Below, piece after piece: positions 35,958-47,700 of a DNA stretch of 64,000 bases (position 1 is its first letter; each line of letters starts with the position of its first letter). This stretch comes from Acanthopleura granulata (Eukaryota; Mollusca; Polyplacophora; Chitonida; Chitonidae), in NCBI GenBank assembly GCA_016165875.1, contig JABBOT010000001.1, positions 12,336,540 to 12,400,539 on the forward strand, in the 5' to 3' direction. The notes under the pieces are model-generated. The model was not told the DNA's origin, did not search any database, and worked only from the letters and a program-made list of their open reading frames with translations. The translations under genes and the position numbers were made by a program.

Positions 35958-38352
35958 ATGTCAGTGGAGAGCAGTTCTGTAGCCATCATAGGTGGTGGGA
36001 TAGCAGGCCTGGTGTGTGCTGCCAGATTAGGACAGCTGGGGATCAATAACACAACAGTGTTTGACACAGGTGAGCTACAAGTGGGCTACAGGTATGCTAC
36101 AGGGGATCTATTGGTCCTTTGTGGGCCTGTAATTTGGAGCACCTATACCACTGATGTACCAATGTTACAAACACGTAGTAGTAGTATTGTGGGATATGAT
36201 GGGGGGTGTCTGTTCCCAGGTAGGCATACATAACAGAACAGTGACACAAGCGGGCTGCAGGTGGTGACTGTTCTAAGGTAAGGGACCATGTATGTTCAAA
36301 GTGGGTGGGGGGAGGGGCTGTCAGTGCATTACCTGCGTGTACAGTGGGGAAAAGGGTGCCATCCCCATCAATCAGTGTACGTATGGATAAAAAATTTGCA
36401 ATGTAAATGTATAAATAGAGTATGTGCTATTGTACTGATTGGCAATATTCGCCATACATTGTGTACCAATGTCCCAAACAGAGTAGGTTTCCCGAATGGT
36501 TGTCCGGGAGCATGCACCATTAGCACATGGTCAGTGTATGCAGCCAAAAGCATTTATTCACGGGTTACCAGAACTGGAAACTATATCAGACATCCTGAAG
36601 GGCTTATATGAAAACGAATTGAAGTGAAAAGAATGAAAGTAAGAATGAAGTGAAAGCCTCCTTGTATACAGAGGCAGTGGTAAATCAGCTAGAAAAGTTG
36701 TCACTGTGGCCAAGTTGATAGTGCCTTTGTAAGATCACTTGTGACTTTAGTACATTAAACTCATGAGGTGGCTCAGATATTGAATCGATGAAAAACCTGC
36801 AGCAAACTGTCCTGTTAACTTGTTGGCAGTTGGTAAAAGTTAAAGCCGTTTAATCACCTGCATTTGCCAGCCTTCATGTAGCACTGGCTGCATTCCTCCA
36901 TTGTCATAGTTCTGTGAACCTACATGGTGGTTCAACGTACTACATTCAGGGAGGGAGGGGAATCAAGGCATGCGCACAGGCATAAGGGAGTGCCAAATAG
37001 TTCAGAATTTGAGTGTATGTTCTTAATGGACAGCCCCTAAGCATACGTAACACATGTTTGAAATAAGTGAGTTACAGGTGAACTCCAGGTCCTGTGTAAT
37101 CTATACCACCATTTTGATAGTTTACAAAGACGTAGTATTGGTATTGTGGGGGATGATGGGGTATTTACTGAACTCTCATAATTCCATTTAAGTGTAAACT
37201 CAGCAGTTGTGTTCGAAGAGATATAAATGTAATCATAAATCTAATGTCAGTCTATGTTGTTGTCCTTGGCCCTCAGGTCAGAATGCCCCAGGAGGCCGTT
37301 GCTCCAGTAGGCTGTTGCAGAGCGGGCAGACTCACTTCCTCTTTGATCACTCAGCCCAGTATTTCACTGTCACTGACCAGCGGTTTGCTAAAATTGTCTC
37401 CTATCTTCACACAAAGGGAGCTGTCAAGATATGGACAGGCCCTATTGGTCACCTTAAAGAGAATGGTCAGTTTGAGAAGGACCGTGCGTTAACACAGGCT
37501 TTTGTTGGCACTGACGGCATGCGTAGTATCCCACAATGCCTGGCATCTATGGTAAGAGTTCGCAGACCCATCTGGGTTGGGGAGGTCACGTGGGAGGAGG
37601 GCAGTAAAAAATGGAACATTGGCGGTCAGGGATACTTCGATTACCTAGTCATAGCACATAATGGGAAGTGCGCAGACAGGCTCATGGCTAATGCTGGAGT
37701 CCCAAGGGTTCATAAACTATTACAAGTCAGATTTGGGTCACAGTTAGTCCCAAAAGATTCCAGAATGCAGCTTTGTTCTCTCTGGGTGCTTCTTGTCGCT
37801 TTCCCCACTAGCTTAAAGTTAAAATACCAAGGGGCACACGTGGATGGTGGAATAATATCATGGATTGGTAACAACACTGCCAAATTATCCAGCAGTTCAA
37901 CTCAAAGTGCAGGAGGTTCGTCTGTTGGTCAAGAATGTTGGACTGTTTTTAGCACTCGTGAGTTTGCAACAGCGAACAAAGTGCCCCAAGAGAACATTCC
38001 ACCAAACAAGAGAAGGGAGGTAACTAACAAGCTGTTGTCAGAGATGGGCAGAGTTACAGGCCTTGGTGACCAGCTGCCTAAGCCGAGCTTGACCTTTGTG
38101 CAGCTGTGGGGTGCTGCTGTACCGATGAACACGCTGGAGACAAGTGAGGAGTGTGTGTTTGATGGCCTCCACCATGTGGGTGTCTGCGGAGACTGGCTGG
38201 TCAGCCCGTGCATACAAGGGGCAGCTGTCAGTGGTCTGGCTTTGGCAGAACGTATCCAGAAACACATCTTAGGTAAACCTAACCCAAATTCTCCTTACAC
38301 TAGTCTACGAGACGGATGGAAGACTGACTTAAAGATCATCAATTACATGTAG
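35958..38352 (+). CDS. renalase-like FAD-dependent oxidoreductase
   Basis: Two coding exons, 35958-36069 and 37277-38352 (phase 1; ACAG|GTGAGC donor, CCTCAG acceptor), 395 aa. Residues 8-24 form the Rossmann dinucleotide motif VAIIGGGIAGLVCAARL. Then come QNAPGGRCSSRL (GGR motif, as in renalase and related amine-oxidase-like flavoenzymes), FDHSAQYFTV, GTDGMRSIPQ, and a C-terminal VGVCGDWLVSPCIQGAAVSG, typical of the second FAD-contact segment. No signal peptide or membrane segment is evident. The substrate cannot be told. A 1.2-kb intron contains a degenerate copy of its own donor region, and the last 24 codons are tandemly duplicated just after the stop. Confidence 0.85.
36058..37160 (+). 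repeat. direct duplication of the FAD gene exon 1 donor region
   Basis: About 36058-36205 (exon 1 end plus intron start) resembles about 37051-37160 in the same intron. Shared blocks are TGTTTGA.A.A followed by GTGAG(C/T)TACA, AATCTATACCACC against CACCTATACCACTG, and CGTAGTA..GTATTGTGGG followed by GATGATGGGG or ATGATGGGG. The copies are about 1 kb apart and diverged. The copy has lost AG before GT. Confidence 0.6.
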
Positions 38353-38432
38353 ATAAAAGAACCCAAAATTCTCCTTACACACGTCTTAATAGAGGGATGG
38401 CAATCAGACTTACAGATTGTGAATTACATGTA
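38281..38432 (+). repeat. two-copy tandem duplication of the FAD gene coding end
   Basis: Unit 1 (38281-38352, coding) and unit 2 (38361-38432, after the stop) share AACCCAAA, TTCTCCTTACAC, GATGG and AATTACATGTAG. Offset about 80 bp. Unit 2 has in-frame stops and is non-coding. Confidence 0.8.
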
Positions 38433-38764
38433 GGCCTATTATTGATTATATGGTATTGTGGGCTTTGTCAAATGTCTGGAAATAAGTATCTGGTAACTAA
38501 ATTGAGGACTGGCTTATTTTAGATGGCTGACAATGTTACAGATGATGGTAGGTTTTCCATTTCTAATCCTGATAGTACTTTCAGCCTTGCTTCAGCTTAA
38601 AGAGCAACTGAATAAATGTGCTGATTCATCTAAATGTGCTCATCTTATTTGTGTTTTGACAGGCCTTGGAACAGACAGCCCACTTCTTCCAAAATTCCGG
38701 CCAGCAAGTTCAGAAATGATTGGAGCATTCCCTACAAATCCGAACATGATGTTTAATCCCAAAA

Positions 38765-38770
38765 AATAAA
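38765..38770 (+). terminator. FAD oxidoreductase poly(A) signal candidate
   Basis: AATAAA about 415 nt past the stop and just before the satellite array. Confidence 0.5.
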
Positions 38771-38847
38771 TATGATAAAACTCCTTTGCTTGTTTGTGGG
38801 CTTGGCAGGGGTTCTGTGAATCTCTTGGATACTAGGGTATGTCAGAG

Positions 38848-40812
38848 CACAGCAGATCTGATGTGAGACATTCTGAACTCCACAACACATCTGGTGTGGG
38901 ACAACTGACTGACTGCATACTGAACTGTACAGCACATCCGATGTGGGACAACTGACTGCATTCTGAACTGTACAGCAAATCCGATGTGGGACAACTGACT
39001 GCATTCTGAACTGTACAGCACATCTGATGTGGGACAACTGACTGCATTCTGAACTCCACAACACATCTGGTGTGGGCCAACTGACTGCATTCTGAACTTT
39101 AGAGCAGATCTGATGTGAGACATTCTGAACTCCACAACACATCTGGTGTGGGACAACTAACTGACTGCATACTGAACTGTACAGCAAATCCGATGTGGGA
39201 CAACTGACTGCATTCTGAACTGTACAGCACATCCGATGTGGGACAACTGACTGCATTCTGAACTCCACAACACATCTGGTGTGGGACAACTAACTGACTG
39301 CATTCTGAACTGTACAGCAAATCCGATGTGGGACAACTGACTGCATTCTGAACTGTACAGCACATCCGATGTGGGACAACTGACTGCATTCTGAACTGTA
39401 CAGCACATCCGATGTGGGACAACTGACTGCATTCTGAACTCCACAACACATCTGGTGTGGGCCAACTGACTGCATTCTGAACTTTAGAGCAGATCTGATG
39501 TGGGGCAACTGACTGCATTCTGAACTGTACAGCAAATCCGATGTGGGACAACTGACTGCATTCTGAACTGTACAGCACATCTGATGTGGGACAACTGACT
39601 GCATTCTGAACTCCACAACACATCTGGTGTGGGCCAACTGACTGCATTCTGAACTTTAGAGCAGATCTGATGTGAGACATTCTGAACTCCACAACACATC
39701 TGGTGTGGGACAACTAACTGACTGCATACTGAACTGTACAGCAAATCCGATGTGGGACAACTGACTGCATTCTGAACTGTACAGCACATCCGATGTGGGA
39801 CAACTGACTGCATTCTGAACTCCACAACACATCTGGTGTGGGACAACTAACTGACTGCATTCTGAACTGTACAGCAAATCCGATGTGGGACAACTGACTG
39901 CATTCTGAACTGTACAGCACATCCGATGTGGGACAACTGACTGCATTCTGAACTGTACAGCACATCCGATGTGGGACAACTGACTGCATTCTGAACTCCA
40001 CAACACATCTGGTGTGGGCCAACTGACTGCATTCTGAACTTTAGAGCAGATCTGATGTGGGGCAACTGACTGCATTCTGAACTCCACAACACATCTGGTG
40101 TGGGGCAACTGACTTCATTCTGAACTTTAGAGCAGATCTGATGTGGGGCAACTAACTGCATTCTGAACTCCACAACACATCTGGTGTGGGGCAACTGACT
40201 TCATTCTGAACTGCACAGCAGATCTGATATGGGACAACTGACTGCATTCTGAACTCCACAACACATCTGGTGTGGGACAAATGACTGGTCTCTGAACTCT
40301 ACAGCAGATATGATTTGGAACAACTGACTGCATTCTGAATTTTAGAGCAGATCTGATGTGGGACAACTGGCTGCCTTCTGAACTCTACTGCAGATCTGAT
40401 GTGGGACAACTGACTGCATTCTGAACACAACACATCTGGTGTGGGACAACTGACTGCATTCTGAACTCCACATCACATCTGGTATGGGACAACTGACTGC
40501 ATCCTGAACTCCACAACACACCTCATGTGGAACAGCCGACTTCATTCTGATCTCCACAACACATTCCCTTTGTGGGATACCTGAGTGCTTTCTGAACTGT
40601 ACTGTAGATCTGTTGTGGGACAACTGAGTGCTTTCTGATCTCTACAGCGGATCTGACGTGGGACAACTGACTGTATTCTGAACTCCACAACAGATCTGGT
40701 GTGGAACAACTGGTTGTTGTCTGGACTCAACCGCAGATCTGCTGTGGGACAATTCACTGCATTCTGAATTCCACAGCAGATCTGATATGGAACGACTGAC
40801 TGCTTTCTGAAC
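38848..40812. repeat. 2-kb satellite of about 43-bp units with higher-order structure
   Basis: Some 45 units of the type CATTCTGAACTG.ACAGCA then CATC.GATGTGGGACAACTGACT. Three main variants alternate (GTACAGCACATCC, CCACAACACATCTG, TTAGAGCAGATCTG). Blocks at 39157-39465 and 39714-40022 encode identical hypothetical peptides on the - strand, showing a 557-bp higher-order repeat. Copies decay toward the right end (40500-40812). The - strand open frames across it are repeat artefacts, not genes. Confidence 0.9.
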
Positions 40813-40882
40813 TCAGTGGCAGCAAAGAAATCTACACATTCTCTTTCCAGGGCAAGCATGCAAATGAGTAACTGTTGTTTTT

Positions 40883-40986
40883 GAAAACACCCTTTGGACG
40901 AAGTGGTATGATCATGTGGTCCAAGTTTTAAATTACTGGACAAAGGTCTCTTGGGTCATACCACTTTTACCAAAAGGGTGTTTTCC
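40883..40986. repeat. short inverted repeat, about 30-nt arms
   Basis: GAAAACACCCTTTGGACGAA with GTGGTATGA at the left is mirrored by TCATACCACTTTTACCAAAA with GGGTGTTTTC at the right; loop about 40 nt. MITE-like, immediately beyond the satellite. Confidence 0.75.
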
Positions 40987-42424
40987 AAAATTTCAGGCAC
41001 CTTTTTTCAAGTTTGCCAAGGCTTGGGTTGAACATGCACCTTGTGTCAAATTATTGAAAGCTCTGGAGCCAGGTATTCCACAACTCGGAAAACACACCTG
41101 AGATTTGGACAACCATAAATTATTTCAACCCACCAGACAGAAAGTACGCACAGATGTTCCAAACTGTAGTCCAGCAGGTTGATCAGTGTTTTCATGTAGG
41201 GCCAAGTCCTCCTCAACACAACTGCAGCTCAGATCATTTTGGGAAGGAAAGCTCATTGTTCTGACAGCCTTACATCCATCAGTATCATCACTATCTGAGT
41301 GTGCCTAATGTCATCCAAGTTAGATGCCATAGCTATTCCCATTAATCGCGCGTCATTTACTACATGTTAAGTAACATTCCTCCTGTGGATACTACACCCA
41401 ACTGTTCTGAAAACAAAAATAAATGTTGTGCTCCAACAAACGCAGAATTTTCCATCTCATAACAGGGGTTCTCATCCTGATAAAATGAAGCATATTAGTA
41501 TTTTCATGCTTTTCAAAGAAGACTTCGAAAAAAAAATTTAATCTTGAACAAATCTTTTTTTTAAATGTAAAACTAAATGAACAATTTCTGTACTAATGCA
41601 AGAGTAGTAGAAGAGCAATGGATCAAGATAACTGGTACTGGAAGTTAGCCAAAGGGAGGTAAGTAGGGGCCAGGTGCTTGGGGACACGGCCAGGCTGTCT
41701 TAATATTATGGCAGGCCAGGCTGAGCAATGTTAACAACAAAGACCTTAACGATTTACACAGATGTAAAGTTTATTCTTACATTGCTTTACATAAGCTTTA
41801 CTCACAGCTGATAAATAACAGAAATACACACGTTCACAGTTTTTGCACAACATTTATAGAAAAATAATAGTATATGACAATAATTGATGGTACCTGTGAA
41901 TGTTATATCAATATAATGATGACCACTTGCCCTTGGCATTATGGATAATATTAGTATCATCAGTCAATTGTCGTCTTGTGACAGAGTGCAGAACTTGACT
42001 GTTCTTATTTTACACTGACAAAGAACATGCACTCTCCAAGTACTGACCCATCCTGTGGTAACAGCACACAATATTTTCAGGAACTGGACATACTTTTTGT
42101 TCACGAAACACCATAAAAGAAGTATACATGCAGTGAACAAAGAATGCTGTTAACCCAAGAAAAACATACATAACATATGCCAGAAAAAAGTGTTCTTAAT
42201 TTCATGATAAGTGATATGTATTAAAACTACATACACAAACTTAAGCTTTAAATATGAAGAGATCTGAAAAAAAAATAATGAATATATGCCATAAAAATAT
42301 GTGGGAAAAAGAAGCATAAACAGCTGGAAAATGCACATTGAGCAAGAGCTCTGGTATTCCCGAAACAGAATAAAAAAGAAACAATGCCTACATGTATAAG
42401 TATATTATGAATTGTCCATGGAAA

Positions 42425-42560
42425 GTTACAAATACACCATGGTATATTTATACAAGGTACAAATATGCATCCACAACTTAAATTTATACATCAAATTTAA
42501 ATACACTATGGTATATTTATACAAGGTACCTGTATATATCCATCCCCAAGCATATATCCA
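42425..42560. repeat. two-copy tandem duplication
   Basis: Both units carry AATACAC.ATGGTATATTTA followed by TACAAGGTAC; spacing is about 75 bp. Non-coding. Confidence 0.75.
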
Positions 42561-43684
42561 CAAATTAAAGTTTCACTGACACATCACTTTGGGTCATTCA
42601 CAATGAATGTAGTTTTAAGTTAGTTTTTATATGCAATCCATTACTGATGACCAAGAAAAAGCTCAACTTTTCCCCCACAGGTCCATCTTAACTTAGTACA
42701 AAGTTTTATCACCAGTATTTGATCTTACGACCATCCTAGTGAAAGGCTACTGTGGAAGTGGTCAGCATTCATTCACAAATCTCTTTACATTCATAAATTT
42801 ACAGAGTTTTAATACAGGGAAGCGATACAACATGTAGCAGTTAAAAAATTAGAGCAAGACATCTTTATTATTATGCCCTCTACATAATGTCCTTTCTGTC
42901 CATGTACCTGATGTGAAGAACGAAACCCGAGAAATACGAAGGGGAGCAATACAATGACATGAGGATCATTTCTGTGCTGTTCACGAACCAAATGTGAAGT
43001 GTGAAGTCCGACAACACCAATAGGATCAAGATAACTACATGATCAAAATTTCCACCCATTGCATCTACCAAATGTGATACGTTTGCAAATATCTATACAG
43101 AATTATGGATTTCTTTCATTTTCTCTACCAGTTTCATGACTAATCCTACCGGAAACGTTCCCTGGCGAGTCTTAACATATTATACATACACACTTTTTCG
43201 CACTACTAGATTAGAAATCTGTAAAGAAAGTGTACTCCCTCGGGTGATAATGTCATTGGGAAGCATTCAGCATGAGCCATAAGGGCCTTTATCTAAACAG
43301 TTTATTGTCACCTTCAGGCATATCCCATGGTACCAGGAGAACAAAGTTGAGTTTAAAAATCATCTACTGTAAATGAACTTTTGTCCAAAATATTGCATTT
43401 CAGGAGGTAAATAAATGTCATAAAATATTACATTTGGTGGTCAAACGTACCTTTTTGTGCTATGATATCATTCTCCTTACAGACAAACCTTCCAACACCT
43501 TCCTACTATCTTCCAAAATCCCAGAATCAGGAAAAATGAGCAACTTCATATGAACAGATGAAATTTTACGTCACTTGGGGTATTATGAACAGTCCCATGG
43601 CAGCAGTAATCTTTGTTGATAAAAGATTTTATATTTCAATTAAATTCTTCATTATGGCTTTAAATAACATTTAAAACAAATAAA

Positions 43685-43917
43685 TCATAACATAATGAGG
43701 TTATGTTGATAACAACTTCTGTTCATTTTAAAGCAACGTTTCGACACAGATACTAATGCCGTTTTCAAGCAAAAGGGTATTAGTATCAATATCTATACGT
43801 CGCAGTATCTATTCCGAAATGTTGCAGTATCAATACTGAAACGTTGCAGTATTTATACCGAAATGTCGCTTCAAAATAAACAGAATTTATTATCCATCTA
43901 ACCTCGTTATGTTATCC
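43685..43917. mobile_element. MITE-like element with about 60-bp terminal inverted repeats
   Basis: Left arm about 43685-43746 (ATAACATAATGAGGTTATGT, then CTTCTGTTCATTTTAAAGC) matches the reverse complement of the right arm about 43857-43917 (CTTCAAAATAAACAGAA, then TAACCTCGTTATGTTATCC). The core has short direct repeats around GTTGCAGTAT. No open frame, so it would be non-autonomous. Confidence 0.75.
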
Positions 43918-44739
43918 AACTCCACTCCTACATGCCTCTCAAAGATGAAATAAATCATAGTTCAATCATCATTTTTTTATGTCAGGAAACCAGGAGTCTA
44001 CAAACACCTCGCACAACACTGTCATTTAGACACTCTAGTAAAGACTACAACACCCTGCACAGTTAACATGGTTAACAATGAATAAAATAAATACACATGA
44101 ACAAATCAAAATAGAGACAAGGGAGGAGAGGTAATTAACATACCTGGTACAAGGCAGTGCCACATTTAAGGTACGTTCACCATGAACAATAACAATATTT
44201 AACCACTTTTCTTGGTATTTTATATTTTTAGGAAAATGACAAATGTAAAAAAAATTCTTACACTTGAGAAAAATGATCTGCATTACAAGTTTGAAAACAA
44301 TGCATTTTGCAATGAAAAATGGTATACGTAAATGAAAATTGACAACATATCTAAACTTTGGTTTTCATTTTTTTTAAATGGTAACATAATACACACATCT
44401 AGTTTATCATTAAAATCAGTAAGAAATGATTTCCTTATTTAGAAAGCACTGAAGCACTTTATCTACATGTGCACATTATGGATTTAATGTATAATCATAT
44501 CGGCAGCTGCTATTGATGATGTACTTCCACACTGCCCTCGACTTGTCCTCCACAAATCAGAGCCAGGAATATCACAGATATTATGTCAAGGTGTAACTCA
44601 CATGGCCAATTGCACACGGAAATCATAGTATTTTCCAAAGAATGGGCACATCAAATCATAACTGGCACTGTCCTTGCACGCTCAGTTAGAACCCACATGT
44701 AGACAAGTCATTAGTGCCTGGTTCCTGTTACTCAGTTTG

Positions 44740-47700
44740 TTATTTCTGCTTCTTGTTCTCGTGACCATCAGCATTACCATGGGCTACTCCATTATGAACT
44801 GCCTTCCCATTGGACACGCTGCCATTCTGCGTTTTGCTCTTCTCCATGGCCTACAATAAGACAAGTTTGTATTAGGTGCTGCTCAGAAGTAGGTCCCTTT
44901 TTCTAAACTGAATGAAAATCAGTTAACAGTCATACGTGCATTTTCTATGGATCATTATCAAGATTAGCCCAGTAATTGGCAAAATCTCTATCAACCCTCA
45001 CCAGGTACGCAGTAAACCTCCTGACTAAAAGTGCCAGCTAAAACAGCGGGAGTTGGATATGAACACACTAACTCATTACTCAAGGTCCTGACAGTTGCAG
45101 CAAGCTAGCTCTTCAACCATTTCAGCCAAGGAAGACTGATAATTTTAGATACCCTTTGACTTTTAGATACCCTTTCAATAAGGATATGTTAAAGTGATAC
45201 TTTTAATGTATTACATGTGTTTTATTTGAATTTCTTTAAGCAGTTGGCCTAATACTGATTGGTACTCTGTCATGGCCCAGTTTCTGACAATTCTGACAAG
45301 CAGGCACTCGGTTGTGCTAGTGGTATGAATCTGTTCACACCACTGGAAGTTGACCACTGAGGTCACCGGTTCAAATCCAGCTCTTGCTGGCTTGGTGCAA
45401 AGTTTTCTTTAACTCATTAACCTGCCTGCAATGGTACTAGGTAAAATAGTCTTGGCTATCATCAAAAGAAAAAAAAATGACTGCTACTCTAGAGATTTAT
45501 ACTTTAACTTTAATTTGACCAACAAATGCACCTGTAAGGACTGGGTAGAAATTAATCTTTAGTTAGCAAAACTTACAGTCATTACGATTGTATAATGGCT
45601 GGTCTTATTGCTTTTACTACTGCACTCATCTATGTGGGTGGAGGCCATCACTGCCTGGGTTAAAGACCAACATTTTGCCACAAGTAAAATACAGATTTTT
45701 ACATGCCATTCGGTTGAAAGGGAAATTATCTCCAAGGAACATTAGACTGGGACAATTCCTGACACTTTGTTGCCACCCATAAGTGTGTTTTTTTTTTTGG
45801 CTTTTTTTTGGTAGCATCTACATTTATATATTTATTATGTAATGTGTTTCTGTTTTTTGTTATAATCTCTGTAACTGGGCCTATTGAGTAGAGACTTCAA
45901 TGAATGCATAATATGTATGAACATAATATGAGAACGGTAAGTAACAAATTCCCAGGCTTGAACTTGTTTGTCCAAGCGACGCAGCATTTCTCTGACGGTC
46001 GTGTTGCTTTGCTCACAGGCTTTACTCATTGAATAATTTAATTCACTAACATATATATTTATTTCATTGAGCTCCGTGTCATACTCCAGAGGATTTGACA
46101 ATGCTGGCTGTCCGTTTCAAGGGTGGAGAAAACTTTTGATAAGGATTATATATCAGAGAACCATCTTGACGAACAGCCACAGAAAACCTCAGAGGTGCCT
46201 GATTGAAAAACCCAAGCTGTGTTGTCATCGCTTAAGAGCAGTCTGGAACAAAACATCTTACTTTCCACAGAGCTTCAGATTTTAATGTGGTTCATTTTTC
46301 TCCTCAGCTCTTGGTTTGTTATTTTAAATTAAAACAGCTTAGCATAACGAAGGATGAAGCTTCTAAAAGACAAATTCTTTACCTTTATCCTGGAGGATTT
46401 GATGTACGTTTGCACATAGAAATTCAAAAACAGCAGTAGGATGGTGAATGCGTAGAAAATTAGCGCCCAGTGCATCCAGGCAGGGAAGTTACATCCCCAG
46501 TACAAAGAGCGAGCCGTGTGCGCAATACCCGTCACGAACTGAATCTAAAATCATCACCAGAAGGAAGAAATCATTAGCAGAGGTGTTAAACAGATTAATC
46601 ATTTACCTGCGTCATTCTGTCAGCCTTGATGTAAGCTTGAATGTAAAAGTTGAGGAATAAAGTAATTATGGTGACCCCGTAAACGACGGCTGCCCACTGC
46701 ATCCAGCGAGGGAAGTCACATTCTGAGTAGAGCGAGTTGAACCCGTAAACCATTCCTACAAAGAACTGTGTCTGGTCGGAAGAGAGGGGGACAAAGTGGA
46801 AACAGTAGCAGGTTAGTTCATCTGACAAGCAATGGACATGGGTCAAAACACAGGATGTCTCTGGGAAATGTTGCCTATACCTGAACAGTACATATACGTC
46901 CATCAACAAGGTGCAGACTGCTTATAATTTTAACCTACACTTACATCTACAAAGCTTTCTTGGTATCTTCAAGAATTCAGATGCATTTCATTTAAGGCTT
47001 GTTATTTCCTGTACTCAGTGCGATCAGGCATGTTCAGCTATCACAAAGCCTTAAATACTTTCAGGCATTTCTTGAACGTTTAAAATTTCCTTTCCTAATG
47101 GTCAGCTGCTAGATAAAAGAGGCAATTACAAGCTGACGACTTGTGATTTATTGATGATGATCCATTCAAATACCAATGCCCACAGAGGAAGTATTTGTCC
47201 TACAGTGGTGACACCTGGGCCCCAACCTCCACCATAGTGTTAGTCTGTTAGGAACAAGGTTCACAGATATAGGTGTCATGTACACAGGTATGTGGATATA
47301 GAGGGGACCAAAATTGAAAAGTGTTAGCAGTTGTGTGGAGGAGTTAGGTGAGCACAAGTACATTTTCTAACTGCTGTCTATGGCATTCACATTCAAGTCC
47401 ATGGAAATGAGCAGTTTTTCCGAGAACAGAAGCAAATGGACAGACAAGGAAGTCCATAAAAACATGCAGCATTTTGAAGAACAGAAGCAAACAGACACAG
47501 AAGAAAGGTGCAATGAATATAAAGAACACAGTCAAGCCTACACAGCTCCGATATTCTAGGATGTCAGAAGGACAGATGGACGACTTCAGGGTTCATCTTT
47601 TAGACCACAGTTCTTTGTACTAATGGACAACAGCACAGTCGCTTCTTCTCAGAAATGCAGATATTAACTGTTCAATAACAGGTATACTCAAAATAATAAC

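Larger units (their letters stand above)
40990..44739. other. 3' flank / possible long 3' UTR of ELOVL-A
   Basis: No coding region supported. AT-rich with many TTTATT (AATAAA on -) candidates, for example near 41773, so the ELOVL-A 3' UTR end cannot be fixed. Contains a two-copy duplication at about 42425-42560 (ACTATGGTATATTTATACAA GG) and the inverted-repeat element at 43685-43917. Confidence 0.5.

Noticed and set aside
38753..40943. Many - strand open frames of 80-204 codons rich in CPTSDVLYSS-type repeats
   Set aside because: They are all readings of the satellite; overlapping frames are open for the same reason and there is no start, splice or family evidence.
46607..46771. Exon 6A as a dead duplicate
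   Set aside because: Frame, both splice sites, phase and the TxxQxxQ glutamine are all intact, so I kept it as a functional alternative exon.
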